A stretch of 36,485 nt of DNA from an uncultured Rubrobacteraceae bacterium (GTDB lineage Bacteria > Actinomycetota > Rubrobacteria > Rubrobacterales > Rubrobacteraceae), in the NCBI GenBank assembly GCA_902806065.1, contig CADCVE010000051.1:1-36485 (forward strand), given 5' to 3'. Numbering within the stretch: position 1 is the stretch's first letter; each line of letters starts with the position of its first letter. The position numbers and the translations under genes were made by a program. Below are positions 8,936 through 17,083 of the stretch, one piece after another. The notes below the pieces were generated by a model. It made no database searches. It was given only the letters and a program-made list of their open reading frames with translations, and had not been told where the DNA came from.

Positions 8936-9318
8936 TTAGCGGTTCTTGTGCCGCTGGTCGCAGGCGTGGATGATCCGAATCTCACGCCTGGAGAGGACCC
9001 TCGATACCTGCGAGACCGACAGATCGTCGTAGCCCTCTAGCGGCAGGCTGCCGTTGCCCCGCTAGCAACACTCTCGGCAACGCTCCCCGACTTCCCGGAG
9101 TGCCTCCTCTCCCGGTAGTAGGAGAGAGGGGTAAAGGGTGAGAAGAGGAACCTGACGTAGGCGTCGAAGAACCGATGCTTACACGGCCTCCCGGAACACT
9201 TCCCGCTGGTCCTCGGCCAGCTCCAGAAGATCTCAGGTTATCTTACCAGCGTCTTGTAAGTGTCCCACTTGGCCTCTACCAACTGCTCCGATCCCCCGTT
9301 CGTCCCGTTGGGATTCAA
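8936..9318 (-). pseudogene. Decayed gene, phasin-like helical protein with C-terminal YDxL/HKNR motif
   Basis: On the minus strand, coherent protein pieces appear in the right order but in alternating frames. The first is a TTG start with NPNGTNGGSEQLVEAKWDTY ending at TAA (9238-9240). Next come LELAEDQREVFREAV ending at TAA (9179-9181), RFFDAYVRFLFSP and PLSYYRE (about 9177-9111), then EALREVGERCRE interrupted by TAG near 9064. The final piece is SLPLEGYDDLSVSQVSRVLS leading to DQRHKNR and a stop at 8936. The last part matches my memory of a C-terminal module in actinobacterial proteins (LPxxxYDxLSVxxxxxxL...YExxHxNR). At least three frameshifts and an internal stop mean that no functional product can be made. 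The family name is tentative; the decay is visible directly. Confidence 0.7.
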
Positions 9319-9527
9319 GGCTTCTTCTTGCTTCTCACGTTTGAAGGCCGGCCCTCCGCCCGTAAGGAGGGGCATTGGAGAGCCAGCCGTACCGGTTAAA
9401 CTCCTACCTCTTCCCTTCCCCTACGCCTTTGTGAGGCGCATAACCCAAGCAGGATCAACCGCACCGGATTATCTGTCGGTACGACGTGCGATTCGGTGTA
9501 CACAGATACTTAGTGTCGGGGAACGCG

Positions 9528-9545
9528 ATGTGTCGCACGGCACAT
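9528..9545. promoter_or_regulatory. Crp/Fnr-type palindrome upstream of the regulator gene
   Basis: ATGTGTCGCACGGCACAT has perfect 5-bp arms (ATGTG and CACAT) around eight bases, matching the general TGTGA-N6-TCACA form of Crp-family operators with one mismatch per half. It lies about 20 bases upstream of the -35 box of the Crp/Fnr gene, a position suited to autoregulation. A half-site, ATGTGCCAAA, occurs at 9577-9586 inside the promoter spacer. Confidence 0.45.
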
Positions 9546-9565
9546 TTCCACTTTGAATCGGGTGT

Positions 9566-9595
9566 TTGAAATCGAGATGTGCCAAATGGTAGCAT
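9566..9595 (+). promoter_or_regulatory. Candidate promoter of the Crp/Fnr gene
   Basis: TTGAAA (9566-9571) and TAGCAT (9590-9595) are 18 bases apart and about 42 bases from the ATG at 9638. Confidence 0.45.
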
Positions 9596-9637
9596 AGCGA
9601 CGGTAAAAGCTTCTCAAAGGTTGGTTCGGCAGAGACA

Positions 9638-10363
9638 ATGGCGCAGTCTGATGAAAGAATAAGGCTTCTCTCGTTGGTAGACATCTTCGAGCCGCTCTCG
9701 CGCGAGGAGATAGAGCAGCTTAGTGGGCAGCTCTCGGACCAACATCTCGAGGCGGGGGAGATTTTCTACAACCCCGGTGACAGCAGTGAGAGGCTATTCC
9801 TACTCTGGAAGGGGCGGGTGCGGATCTACAAGACGGCCGATGGGCGGGAGTTCACGTTGGCTATGGTGGAGTCCGGAACGGTCTTTGGAGAGATGGCGCT
9901 CACCGCGCAGCGGCTACGAGAGGCGTACGCGCAGGCCATGGAGGCTTCGGAGATCTCCGTCATGCGCCGCGAAGACCTGGAGCGCTTGATCCTGGACAGA
10001 CCGGAGGTGGGTTTGCAGATAGCCCATCTGCTGAGCGAGCGGTTGCGCCGCTACGAGACTCGTCTGGAGGACGTGACCCTCAAGGGGACCACCGCCCGTC
10101 TGGCAAGCCTGCTTATGCTCCTGATCGAGAGTGAGGGAGTGGTGACCGGCCAGAAGTACCTGAAGATACCTACCCATTACACCCACCAGCACCTCGGCAC
10201 CATGATCGGGTCCAACCGGGAGGCAGTCACCAGAGCCTTCTCCCGGTTGCAGGACGCGGGGATAGTGGAACTGAGGCGGCGCCTTATCTACGTCGCGGAC
10301 ATCGAGGCTCTCAGACAAGCCTCCGAAGAGGGCAAAGGTGACCGGGAGAAGTGCACTTCTTAG
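9638..10363 (+). CDS. Crp/Fnr-family transcription regulator
   Basis: The 241-residue protein has a cyclic-nucleotide-binding jelly roll at about residues 12-130 (EIFYNPGDSSERLFLLWKGR, GTVFGEMAL), a long dimer helix at about 130-165, and a Crp-type helix-turn-helix at about 165-225 (THQHLGTMIGSNREAVTRAF). There is no cysteine cluster, so it is not an oxygen-sensing Fnr. The GEMAL stretch resembles the phosphate-binding cassette, but the following arginine-serine of true cAMP sites is not obvious (TAQRLREA), so the ligand is unsure. The ATG has no close ribosome site; an AAAGG lies 17 bases away. Palindromes in its upstream region suggest autoregulation. Confidence 0.9.
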   Translation: MAQSDERIRLLSLVDIFEPLSREEIEQLSGQLSDQHLEAGEIFYNPGDSSERLFLLWKGRVRIYKTADGREFTLAMVESGTVFGEMALTAQRLREAYAQAMEASEISVMRREDLERLILDRPEVGLQIAHLLSERLRRYETRLEDVTLKGTTARLASLLMLLIESEGVVTGQKYLKIPTHYTHQHLGTMIGSNREAVTRAFSRLQDAGIVELRRRLIYVADIEALRQASEEGKGDREKCTS

Positions 10364-10407
10364 CGAAGGGTTGCTTCACGAGCCCTTGAGATCCGCCAGC
10401 CTGAAGT

Positions 10408-10749
10408 CTACGCGATGTCCTCTACGGCTCTCCGCAACTCTTCATAGGCGAGGTTGAGGTCCCGGGCCGCCCCCGCTCGCTCGGTTCGTAATAGCGAGGC
10501 GCGGTTAGTATCCCTGCGCAGGGGGATGCTCCTCAAGGAGAGCTCCAGGGAAGAGGCGATACCTCGCAGTAGCGCCACCCGATCCCGCACCTCGAACTGC
10601 CTGGCATGTCGCCCGCAGAGAAGCACGCCACCAAACTCAACATCTCCCGCTCGCTCGCAGTATCCCCCTTCTAGTGTTCTGCCAATCTCGCAACAATGAC
10701 ACCCCATTGCGAGCCTATCTGTAAGCTCTTCTTGCGGTACGAGAATCAC
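10408..10749 (-). CDS. Small cysteine-rich hypothetical protein
   Basis: The 113-residue protein has a likely zinc site, C-x-C-C near residues 17-20, a Cys near 31 and C-x-x-H in LLCGRHARQ near 45. A charged helical C-terminal half (RERAGAARDLNLAYEELRRA-like) follows. Codon choice and the good promoter at 10768-10795 support a real gene. The start is uncertain: GTG at 10749 overlaps the GGAGG, so translation may begin slightly downstream, for instance at the ATG before GCHCCE. It is convergent with the Crp/Fnr gene, 44 bases from its end. I do not recognise its family. Confidence 0.6.
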   Translation of the reverse strand: MILVPQEELTDRLAMGCHCCEIGRTLEGGYCERAGDVEFGGVLLCGRHARQFEVRDRVALLRGIASSLELSLRSIPLRRDTNRASLLRTERAGAARDLNLAYEELRRAVEDIA

Positions 10750-11125
10750 CTCCGCTTCCCACGATGTCTTATATTTATCAGGTTGACCGAGACAATCGGG
10801 AAACCCCCGAATGGATAATCAACTACTGCTCACGCTTCAGGGCTGGAAGAAGCGCCTCGACGCCCTGGACGCAGCTTCTCATTTTGCTCAAGCAGTATAA
10901 GCTATTTTGGCTGAATAAGAAAGATTTGTTACGTGCTCTCGGACACGAAGTGCGCGGGAGCATCTACAGTTGCGTTACGCGGATCGAAGTTGGTCTCCTC
11001 CGACCTTATTGCTTTTACGCGCCGAACATAGTGTTTCAGAGCACAAAGTGTTGTTTAGCATGTACTGTTTTTCTGACGACCTGTTATTACTAGAGGTATC
11101 AAAGGGAAAGAGGAGGAGGCTAGTG
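10750..11125. other. Intergenic region between divergent small genes
   Basis: This stretch of about 375 bases holds the leftward promoter at 10768-10795. The remainder has a 29-codon frame from ATG at 10811 (MDNQLLLTLQGWKKRL...) with no ribosome site, possibly a relic. It also has AT-richer sequence near 10885-10935 and 11020-11100 that could contain the promoter of the 11126 gene. I could not pick a convincing box pair. Confidence 0.35.
10768..10795 (-). promoter_or_regulatory. Promoter of the cysteine-rich hypothetical gene
   Basis: On the minus strand TTGTCT (10790-10795) and TATAAG (10768-10773) are 16 bases apart, with the coding start about 20-60 bases further on. Confidence 0.55.
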
Positions 11126-11395
11126 GTGCGGATCGTCGAGCGTGTCGAGGGGTACTACGACGTACAAGAGGTGGAGTTGGGTGAGGTTTACAGGTGGCAT
11201 CCGGGGTATGTGGTAGTCGAGTGCGCGTGCGGCGAACACTTGAGTCTTACCGCTTCCGGGAGCCTCTGTGAGGCGTGTGGCGCGGACCACACACCTACTA
11301 CCCGGGAGGAGTTGGATGTCCGGAGGTTGGAGGATGAAGACCTTCACCCGTGGCACTATGCCGATAACCGTGAGCATGACGGGCTACCTCTTTGA
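11126..11395 (+). CDS. Small zinc-ribbon protein
   Basis: The 89-residue protein has a zinc ribbon formed by C-x-C (VECACGEHL) and C-x-x-C (LCEACGADH), followed by a conserved-looking acidic tail, RRLEDEDLHPWHYADNREHD. I recall similar proteins (YEVQEVE..., ECxCGE..., HPWRYA) in Rubrobacter-type genomes, where the function is unknown. AGGAGGAGG at 11111-11119 places the start at GTG 11126; GTG 11123 and an upstream in-frame ATG at 11060 are less well supported. It is too small to be an enzyme by itself and may bind nucleic acid or a partner protein. It is followed after 96 bases by another small gene on the same strand. Confidence 0.7.
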   Translation: MRIVERVEGYYDVQEVELGEVYRWHPGYVVVECACGEHLSLTASGSLCEACGADHTPTTREELDVRRLEDEDLHPWHYADNREHDGLPL

Positions 11396-11491
11396 GCTTG
11401 CGTCCGCAATACGAGTGCCAGGAGCCTCGTTTTCAAGTTCCACTCGTCAACAATTAAGCAGACCGTGGGGCCAGAGCATGCACACATTGGC

Positions 11492-11701
11492 ATGAGAGTG
11501 CGGGTACATGAGGGCTACAGGAAACCGGACCTTCGAGGGCTGGTTGGCAAGATCAAGCAGCGGTACGGCAACGATAGTTACGCGGCCTTCGAGGTCGGGT
11601 TCGAGGACGGACGGTCGGAGCTGTTCTGGAGCTACGAGCTGGAGAAGGCCGATCCCACAACGCCCCGGTCCTGGTGGCGGTCCATCTTCAGCCTCGAATA
11701 G
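11492..11701 (+). CDS. Small beta-rich hypothetical protein
   Basis: The 69-residue protein begins MRVRVHEGYRKPDLRGLVGK and continues IKQRYG, then FEVGFEDGRSELFWSYELEK. Alternating basic and hydrophobic residues with a glycine turn (LRGLVGKIKQRYG) resemble an SH3-like or KOW-type small barrel. I cannot name a family. The ATG at 11492 fits the start of similar proteins I recall; GTG at 11465 is possible. Neither has a clear ribosome site. It ends 51 bases before the stop of the convergent asparaginase gene. Confidence 0.6.
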   Translation: MRVRVHEGYRKPDLRGLVGKIKQRYGNDSYAAFEVGFEDGRSELFWSYELEKADPTTPRSWWRSIFSLE

Positions 11702-11752
11702 TACCGGGTAGCTGACGATATCTTCACAGGTGCGGGACGAAATCGGGATTGT

Positions 11753-12745
11753 TCAGCTATCGAGCCAGCTTCCGAAGGCTTCGGCGATCTCCTGTTTCTC
11801 CGCCCCCGAGCGAAGTAATAGGGAGAGGTAGAGGCGCGCCTTTGGTCCGTCGAGCATCCCGGCGCCGATAAGCCCGCGCTCCAGCAGGTCCGTCTCGGAG
11901 CCGGTGAAGCCGTAGGTGTTTCGGAGGACCTCGCCGCTACCGGTACGTGAAGCCAGCACGACTGGTATCCCCGAAGAAAGGGAGCCGAGTGGCCCGGCCA
12001 TGACCGAGGGCACGTGCCCGCCGCCCAGGGCTTCGATCACCAGTCCCTGGTACCCGGAGTTCCCGATGGCCGGGAGGAGCCGCCCGTCGTCTCCGAGGCC
12101 CACGGTGTAGAGGGCGACGGGATGGTCTCGCGATTCTGGTGGGACGGTGACGTGATGGTCTCCCACGGGGCGGGTGGAGATCCTGACGTTGCCCTCGGAG
12201 ATCCAACCTATCGGCCCGGCGAGCGGGGAGCAAAAGGTCGCGGGGTTCTGGGTGTGGGTCTTTTGCACGAAGCGTGCCGCGTGTACCTCGTCGTTCAGGA
12301 CGACGACCGTACCAATGCCCCGTGCCGCCTCGCTCGCCGCGACCCGCACCGAGGCCAGGAGGTTCGCCGGGCCGTCGGCGCCAGGGAGGTCGGGGTGACG
12401 CATCGCTCCCGTTACGATCACCGGCTCGTCGCGGTCTATGAGCAGGTCCAGTACGAAGGAGGTCTCCTCGATAGAGTCGGTGCCCTGGGTTACGATGACC
12501 CCGGACGCTCCGTTTTTCAGGCGGGAATGAATCTCTTCGGAGAGTGAGATCAGGTCGTCCAGGGTCAGTTCGGAGCCGGGTACTTGGCGGAATGAGGCGG
12601 CCGAGACCTCCGCGACCGACGAGATCTCCGGTACGTCCTCGACTAGCGCCTCGCCGGTCAGCGTAGGCGTGACCCCGGGACCGCCCGTGTCCGTCGAAGA
12701 GATGGTGCCGCCCAACGAGAGCACCGCGACTTTGGGAAGGACCAC
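11753..12745 (-). CDS. L-asparaginase (type I/II fold)
   Basis: The enzyme hydrolyses L-asparagine to aspartate and ammonia. With the start used here the catalytic residues fall at Thr14 (LSLGGTIS), Thr89-Asp90 (VTQGTDSIEET) and Lys162 (FVQKTHT), nearly the numbering of E. coli AnsB. The Asp/Asn-binding loop GADGPANLLASVRVA and the C-terminal glycine-rich segment (IEALGGGHVPSVM) are also present. The length of 330 residues is normal. I chose GTG at 12745 because AAGGAG lies five bases upstream; a longer frame to 12769 has its N-terminus inside that ribosome site. No signal peptide is seen, so it is cytoplasmic. It is divergent from the deacetylase gene at 12915. Confidence 0.92.
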   Translation of the reverse strand: MVLPKVAVLSLGGTISSTDTGGPGVTPTLTGEALVEDVPEISSVAEVSAASFRQVPGSELTLDDLISLSEEIHSRLKNGASGVIVTQGTDSIEETSFVLDLLIDRDEPVIVTGAMRHPDLPGADGPANLLASVRVAASEAARGIGTVVVLNDEVHAARFVQKTHTQNPATFCSPLAGPIGWISEGNVRISTRPVGDHHVTVPPESRDHPVALYTVGLGDDGRLLPAIGNSGYQGLVIEALGGGHVPSVMAGPLGSLSSGIPVVLASRTGSGEVLRNTYGFTGSETDLLERGLIGAGMLDGPKARLYLSLLLRSGAEKQEIAEAFGSWLDS

Positions 12746-12853
12746 ATCTACTCCTTTACTCCGGGGCACGACAGCCTATGTTAGCGGCGCCCGGGTCGCC
12801 CCGCTTGGACTATGTCGCGAATACAACTCCTGCTCCTTATCATGGAGCCTCGA

Positions 12854-12881
12854 TTGAGGAAAAGACCATACAGGGTATAGA
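12854..12881 (+). promoter_or_regulatory. Promoter of the deacetylase operon
   Basis: TTGAGG (12854-12859) and TATAGA (12876-12881) are 16 bases apart, with the start codon at 12915. Confidence 0.6.
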
Positions 12882-12914
12882 TCTCTTGGACCGAAAAAGG
12901 TAGAGAGGGAGAAG

Positions 12915-13829
12915 ATGGCGGAGAAAGAGATACTTTGTGCGTTCGGTGTCGACGTGGATGCGGTGGCGGGTTGGCTCGGATCGTACGGTGGAGAAGATTC
13001 GCCGGACGACATCTCCCGCGGGCTGTTCGCCGGTGAGATCGGCTCGCCGCGTCTCCTGAACCTCTTTGAGAAGTACGACATGAAGACCACGTGGTTCATA
13101 CCCGGCCACTCCATAGAGACGTTTCCGGAGCAGATGAAGCAGGTCGTGGACGCCGGCCACGAGGTCGGCACCCACGGCTACTCCCACGAGAACCCGGTCG
13201 CAATGACTCCTCAGCAGGAGAGAGACGTACTGGAGAAGTGCATCGGGCTGGTCGAGGACCTTACCGGAAAGAAGCCGGTCGGCAACGTCGCCCCGTGGTG
13301 GGAGCCGTCCGGGACGACGAACGAGCTACTGCTGGAGTACGGCTACAAGTACGATCACTCCCTGCAGCACAACGACTTCACGCCCTACTACGCTCGCATT
13401 GGCGACTCGTGGACCAAGATCGACTATTCCAAGCCCGCCTCCGAGTGGATGAAGCCGCTGGTGCGCGGTGAGGAGATAGACCTCATCAAGATCGCCGCCA
13501 ACTGGTACCTCGACGACCTCCCCCCGATGATGTTCATTAAGGGCTCGCCGAACAGCCACGGCTTCGTCAACCCGCACGATATAGAAGACCTGTGGCGCGA
13601 CCAGTTCGACTGGGTCTACCGCGAGATGGACTATGCAGTATACGCCCTGACCATCCATCCCGACGTCTCGGGCAGGCCGCAGAACCTGCTCATGCTGGAG
13701 CGCCTTATCGAATACATCAACGGCCACGAAGGTGTGAAGTGGACGACCTTCGAAGAGATCGCCGACGACTTCGCCAAACGCCAGCCCCGCGGCGAAGCCG
13801 CCGCCGTCGAAGGTCTCGAACGGCCTTAG
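12915..13829 (+). CDS. Polysaccharide deacetylase-family (NodB/PuuE-like) hydrolase
   Basis: The 304-residue protein has the CE4/NodB fold. The metal-site Asp pair lies in FGVDVDAV (residues about 10-16), H-x3-4-H in GTHGYSHEN near residue 87, and W-x-P-like WWEP near 120. It has no signal peptide, and its length and [13 protein letters not shown] motif resemble the cytoplasmic PuuE/allantoinase-like and peptidoglycan-type groups that hydrolyse C-N bonds in small amides. A small amide substrate therefore seems more likely than a polysaccharide; this is inference. GAGGGAGAAG just before the ATG supports the start. It leads a probable operon with the MCxLCG protein (14 bases on) and the COG0523 GTPase, both plausibly serving metal supply. 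Confidence 0.85.
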   Translation: MAEKEILCAFGVDVDAVAGWLGSYGGEDSPDDISRGLFAGEIGSPRLLNLFEKYDMKTTWFIPGHSIETFPEQMKQVVDAGHEVGTHGYSHENPVAMTPQQERDVLEKCIGLVEDLTGKKPVGNVAPWWEPSGTTNELLLEYGYKYDHSLQHNDFTPYYARIGDSWTKIDYSKPASEWMKPLVRGEEIDLIKIAANWYLDDLPPMMFIKGSPNSHGFVNPHDIEDLWRDQFDWVYREMDYAVYALTIHPDVSGRPQNLLMLERLIEYINGHEGVKWTTFEEIADDFAKRQPRGEAAAVEGLERP

Positions 13830-13842
13830 AAACGAGATAGGC

Positions 13843-14184
13843 ATGTGCGTACTCTGCGGCCGGGACTTTGTGGCGCAGGTCCACTGGACGAACCGGCACA
13901 TCGAAGACAAAGCCCGCGTCTCCGGCTCGGATCCACTCGAATACCAGCGCGACCGGCGCCGCGACCGCGTCCACCGGGCCGCCCTGACCAACGAGGTCCT
14001 GCGCCACTACGGCCTCCGGGTCGAGGACTGGAGCGGGAGCAAGTACCTCCTGCGCGACAAGAAAGGCCGCTCCGAGATAGTCCAGGACCTCGGCGCCCTG
14101 TGGCCCGCGGCGGAGAAGCTCGCCGGACGCCCGCTCGACCCGCTCGACCCTGCACTGCTCCACACCCTGACAGAGGGAGACTGA
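13843..14184 (+). CDS. MCxLCG small protein linked to COG0523 GTPase
   Basis: The 113-residue protein starts MCVLCGRDFVAQVHWTNRHI, with C2-x-x-C5 and H14 as likely metal ligands. A basic helix (YQRDRRRDRVHRAALTNEVL) follows, then LRVEDWSGSKYLLRDKKGRS and LWPAAEKLAGRPLDPLDPALL. I recall the same layout in actinobacterial and other genomes directly upstream of a CobW/COG0523 gene, so it is probably a partner or client of that metallochaperone. Its function is not established. The ATG is 14 bases after the deacetylase stop. Its own stop is one base before the ACG start of the GTPase. Confidence 0.7.
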   Translation: MCVLCGRDFVAQVHWTNRHIEDKARVSGSDPLEYQRDRRRDRVHRAALTNEVLRHYGLRVEDWSGSKYLLRDKKGRSEIVQDLGALWPAAEKLAGRPLDPLDPALLHTLTEGD

Positions 14185-14185
14185 A

Positions 14186-15193
14186 ACGGCCAAAAAACCG
14201 GTAACGGTCGTAACGGGGTTCCTCGGGAGTGGCAAGACTACCCTGCTTTCGAGAGTGCTCCTGGCGCCGTCGATGGCGAACACGGCCGTCCTCGTCAACG
14301 AGTTCGGCAAGGTCGGCCTCGACCATCATCTCCTGAGGCGCGCCGACGAAAAGACGGTCTTGCTGGAGCATGGCTGTGTATGCTGCACCACGCGTGAGGA
14401 TCTCGTCTACGCTTTGCTGAACCTGCTGGACGACGAAGACAAGGGACGAATACCGGCGCTCGACCGGGTGGTCGTGGAGACGACTGGTCTCGCCGACCCC
14501 GCCCCAATACTCTTCACCGTCTTCTCCCATCCCGTCCTTCAGCACCACTACTACGTCGAGCGTGTGATCTCCACGGCTGATGTGCTGAACGGCCATCTCC
14601 ACCTTGATCGCAACCCGGAGGCGACCAGGCAGGTCGCCGCATCCGATGTGGTCGTCCTCACCAAGACAGACGTGGCGGAGGACGGTGAGATCAGTGCTTT
14701 GCGTGCCCGGCTCCAGCGCATCAACCCCTCCGCTCTCATCATTGAGGTCCCGTTCGGCGAAGTAGACCCTGACCAGCTTCTCCGTCCGGCTGCGGACTGG
14801 AACAATTCCGCGCCAACTCCCGAGGCTTTCGTGGTTGCAGATGGCGCTCATGTTTCGCGGACCCACTCGACCTCTCTGACGTTCGACGGGCCGGTGGACT
14901 GGGCGGCGTTCGGGACGTGGTTGAGCATGCTGCTCCACGCCCGGGGCGAGGACGTGTTGCGCGTGAAGGGCCTTCTGGATGCCGGGGAGACGGGACCTGT
15001 GTTGCTCAACGGCGTCCAGCACGTCATGCACCCGCCGGAGCACCTCGAAGCTTGGCCTGACGATGACCGCCGATCCCGCCTCGTATTCATCGCGAGGGGC
15101 ATTAGCTCTGAGGAGTTGATCGGTTCTTTGGAGGCGTTCCGGCGCATTATCGGGGCGAGGCCGCGCCTTCTCGAAGCCAATGCGCCGGTTTAA
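14186..15193 (+). CDS. COG0523/CobW-family zinc metallochaperone GTPase, ACG start
   Basis: The GTPase delivers metal, usually zinc, to client enzymes. It shows the Walker A loop GFLGSGKTT (residues 11-19), NEFGKVGLD (switch), the metal site C64-x-C66-C67 (EHGCVCCTT), ETTGLADPAPI (Walker B/switch II) and TKTD for guanine recognition. The CobW_C domain covers about residues 225-330. No ATG, GTG or TTG lies in frame upstream of the P-loop before the stop at 14168-14170. The first normal start (GTG 14255) would delete the P-loop. ACG at 14186 has GGGAG six bases before it, exactly where a start belongs. The full length of 335 is typical. An ATG-to-ACG change or sequence error is possible. No His-rich loop is seen. 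Confidence 0.85.
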   Translation, partial: TAKKPVTVVTGFLGSGKTTLLSRVLLAPSMANTAVLVNEFGKVGLDHHLLRRADEKTVLLEHGCVCCTTREDLVYALLNLLDDEDKGRIPALDRVVVETTGLADPAPILFTVFSHPVLQHHYYVERVISTADVLNGHLHLDRNPEATRQVAASDVVVLTKTDVAEDGEISALRARLQRINPSALIIEVPFGEVDPDQLLRPAADWNNSAPTPEAFVVADGAHVSRTHSTSLTFDGPVDWAAFGTWLSMLLHARGEDVLRVKGLLDAGETGPVLLNGVQHVMHPPEHLEAWPDDDRRSRLVFIARGISSEELIGSLEAFRRIIGARPRLLEANAPV

Positions 15194-15261
15194 GGAACCG
15201 AAGGGTATGAGACTGGCTCCGTCGCGGTAGAAGAGGTGTGGCGGAATCGAGGAAAGGGCAT

Positions 15262-15891
15262 ATGAGGTTCGTGGATATCGCGGCGGTAGCCCAGATCGTT
15301 TCTTCCCTCGCCACTCTTATAGTGGCGACCGCGGTCCTCTTCCAGACCAGAGAGCAGCGAAAGGCGCGCGACGATCAGGACCGCCCGCAGATCATAGTAG
15401 ACGCGGACTACACCGGGCGTTTCACGACAAACATTGTCGTCCGCAACATCGGGAACGGGATGGCCAAGAACATCACGTTCGAGTTCTCCGCGCCTATAGA
15501 AACCACGAGCGGACAGGACATCACCGAGTTGCCTTACTTCAAGCACGGCATAAACTTCATGGCGCCGAACACGGACATCGCCTCGGTCTGGGACTCCTAC
15601 CGGAACGTGGTGCAGAACCTAAGAGACAAGGGACTGACGGAGGGCATCACGATCACCTCGAAGTACGAGGACCGTCAAGGGGAGCCCTACGAGACTGTGT
15701 GGACGATCAACCCTCTGCTGCTCGAAGGGAGCGGCTACTCGGAGTACAAGGGTTTCGAGGACCAGGTGCAGGCCCTGGAGGACCAGGCGAGAGCCCTGGA
15801 GAGTATCTCCCAAGACATCCGCGAAGCGCTTGACCAACGTCGTATAGATGATGGAGAATCGGCGGCGCACCGGCAGGACAACGCAAGCTAA
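15262..15891 (+). CDS. Membrane-anchored hypothetical protein
   Basis: The 209-residue protein begins with one membrane segment (VDIAAVAQIVSSLATLIVAT, residues about 4-25). A basic stretch (REQRKARDDQDRP) follows, indicating that the bulk faces the cytoplasm. Residues about 45-150 look beta-rich (PQIIVDADYT, VVRNIGNGMAKNITFEFSAP), and the last 40 are a coiled coil (EDQVQALEDQARALESI). This plan is common in uncharacterised single-pass proteins; no enzyme motif is visible. I chose ATG 15262 for its AGGAAAGGG ribosome site; GTG 15238 is the longer alternative. It overlaps nothing and precedes a hydrolase gene by 18 bases, so the two may be co-transcribed. Confidence 0.65.
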   Translation: MRFVDIAAVAQIVSSLATLIVATAVLFQTREQRKARDDQDRPQIIVDADYTGRFTTNIVVRNIGNGMAKNITFEFSAPIETTSGQDITELPYFKHGINFMAPNTDIASVWDSYRNVVQNLRDKGLTEGITITSKYEDRQGEPYETVWTINPLLLEGSGYSEYKGFEDQVQALEDQARALESISQDIREALDQRRIDDGESAAHRQDNAS

Positions 15892-15909
15892 CACGGGCGG
15901 AGCAAAGAG

Positions 15910-16809
15910 ATGCAACGGAGCTTATGGAGAACGGGGAGTGTGCCGGGGGAGGTGCCGCTGGCGTTCGGGCGCGTGGGGGAGGGACCGGAGCCCATATTGG
16001 CTCTGCATGGCATCACGGCTCAACACCGGGCGTTCAATGCGACCGCGCGCTATCTGCGGTATCCGGATGGAATCGTTGGTCTGGACCTTAGGGGTAGGGG
16101 TGACTCCGCAAAGCCGCCTTCGGGGAGTTACGGGTTAACGGCGCATGCGCGGGACGTAGTCCGGACCCTGGACTACCTGGGGATCGAGAACGGTATCATT
16201 GCAGGGCACTCGATGGGCGCCTTTGTCGCTCTACACACGGCGCTTCTCTACCCTGATCGCGTAAAGGCGCTGGTTCTCCTCGACGGCGGCTGGCCCCGGC
16301 CCGAGGAGGAATCGGAGGTCGATGAGGCTGAGGCCGAGGCGATACGGGAGGGTCTGGAGCGAGCCTTCCGGCGCCTCGACATGATCTTCGAGACCCCGCG
16401 GGACTACCTCGAGTTCTGGTTCCCCGGCCAGGGACTCACCCTCGAAGACCTCCCACCCGACCTCGCCGATTACTACCTCTATGACCTGGAGCGGGTGGAG
16501 GGTGGCTACACTCCGAAGGCATCGCGCGAAGCCGCCGAGGAGGACTCGGCTCTGGTTTCCTCGGAGAGCCCGACCGCCGCTGCTCTAAAGGGCATCCGGT
16601 GTCCCGTAGCCCTCGTGCGGGCGGAGGAGGGTTTCTTCCCCGGCAGCCGGCCTCTGATCTCCAACGAAACCCGCGACGCTCTGGTGGAGGCTCTGGACGT
16701 GCGCCAGGAGTTGTTCCTTCCGGGAGCCAACCATTACGCCATGATGTTCGAAGAGCACGCGCGCCAGATTGCCAGCATCCTCGATCCGGAAGGCCCAATC
16801 TTCCGGTAA
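15910..16809 (+). CDS. Alpha/beta-fold hydrolase
   Basis: The 299-residue protein shows the oxyanion strand ALHGITAQH (about 31-39), DLRGRGDS (59-66), the nucleophile elbow GHSMGA with Ser101 and a C-terminal histidine in GANHYAMMF (near 275). The cap domain (about 130-220) is rich in acidic residues and tyrosine/tryptophan. This is the common esterase/epoxide-hydrolase-like group; serine rather than aspartate at the elbow favours an esterase, lactonase or C-C hydrolase. There is no export signal. GGAG lies about nine bases before the ATG. The substrate cannot be inferred from its neighbours. Confidence 0.85.
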   Translation: MQRSLWRTGSVPGEVPLAFGRVGEGPEPILALHGITAQHRAFNATARYLRYPDGIVGLDLRGRGDSAKPPSGSYGLTAHARDVVRTLDYLGIENGIIAGHSMGAFVALHTALLYPDRVKALVLLDGGWPRPEEESEVDEAEAEAIREGLERAFRRLDMIFETPRDYLEFWFPGQGLTLEDLPPDLADYYLYDLERVEGGYTPKASREAAEEDSALVSSESPTAAALKGIRCPVALVRAEEGFFPGSRPLISNETRDALVEALDVRQELFLPGANHYAMMFEEHARQIASILDPEGPIFR

Positions 16810-17083
16810 GAGACAGCATCACGCTGCCTGCGGATATTCCTCTAACCAGGGCAGGCGCGCGGAGCGGTCATATCCTCGTTGTTGTCCGTGGATCTTGCCG
16901 GGTCTCTAATCTATATTCAGTGTCCTCAGACGCCCGGATTCTGGCTCCAAAGATGTATCGAGGTACACACTTTGGCACATTTTTATCGCGAACTCCTCTG
17001 TTCGTCTTGGTGAAAGGCTACGAACGTGTAGCATGACCATGGACATCGTGTCACTGCATACAGGAAAAAGAAAGGTGCCGATT

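Larger units (their letters stand above)
9319..9637. other. Intergenic region upstream of the Crp/Fnr gene
   Basis: About 320 bases between the decayed gene and the regulator. Up to about 9480 I see nothing recognisable. From 9528 on it holds a Crp-like palindrome and a candidate promoter, described separately. Confidence 0.5.

Noticed and set aside
13826-15043. 405-codon frame opposite the MCxLCG and GTPase genes
   Set aside because: It is a codon-bias shadow; the plus strand carries clear motifs.
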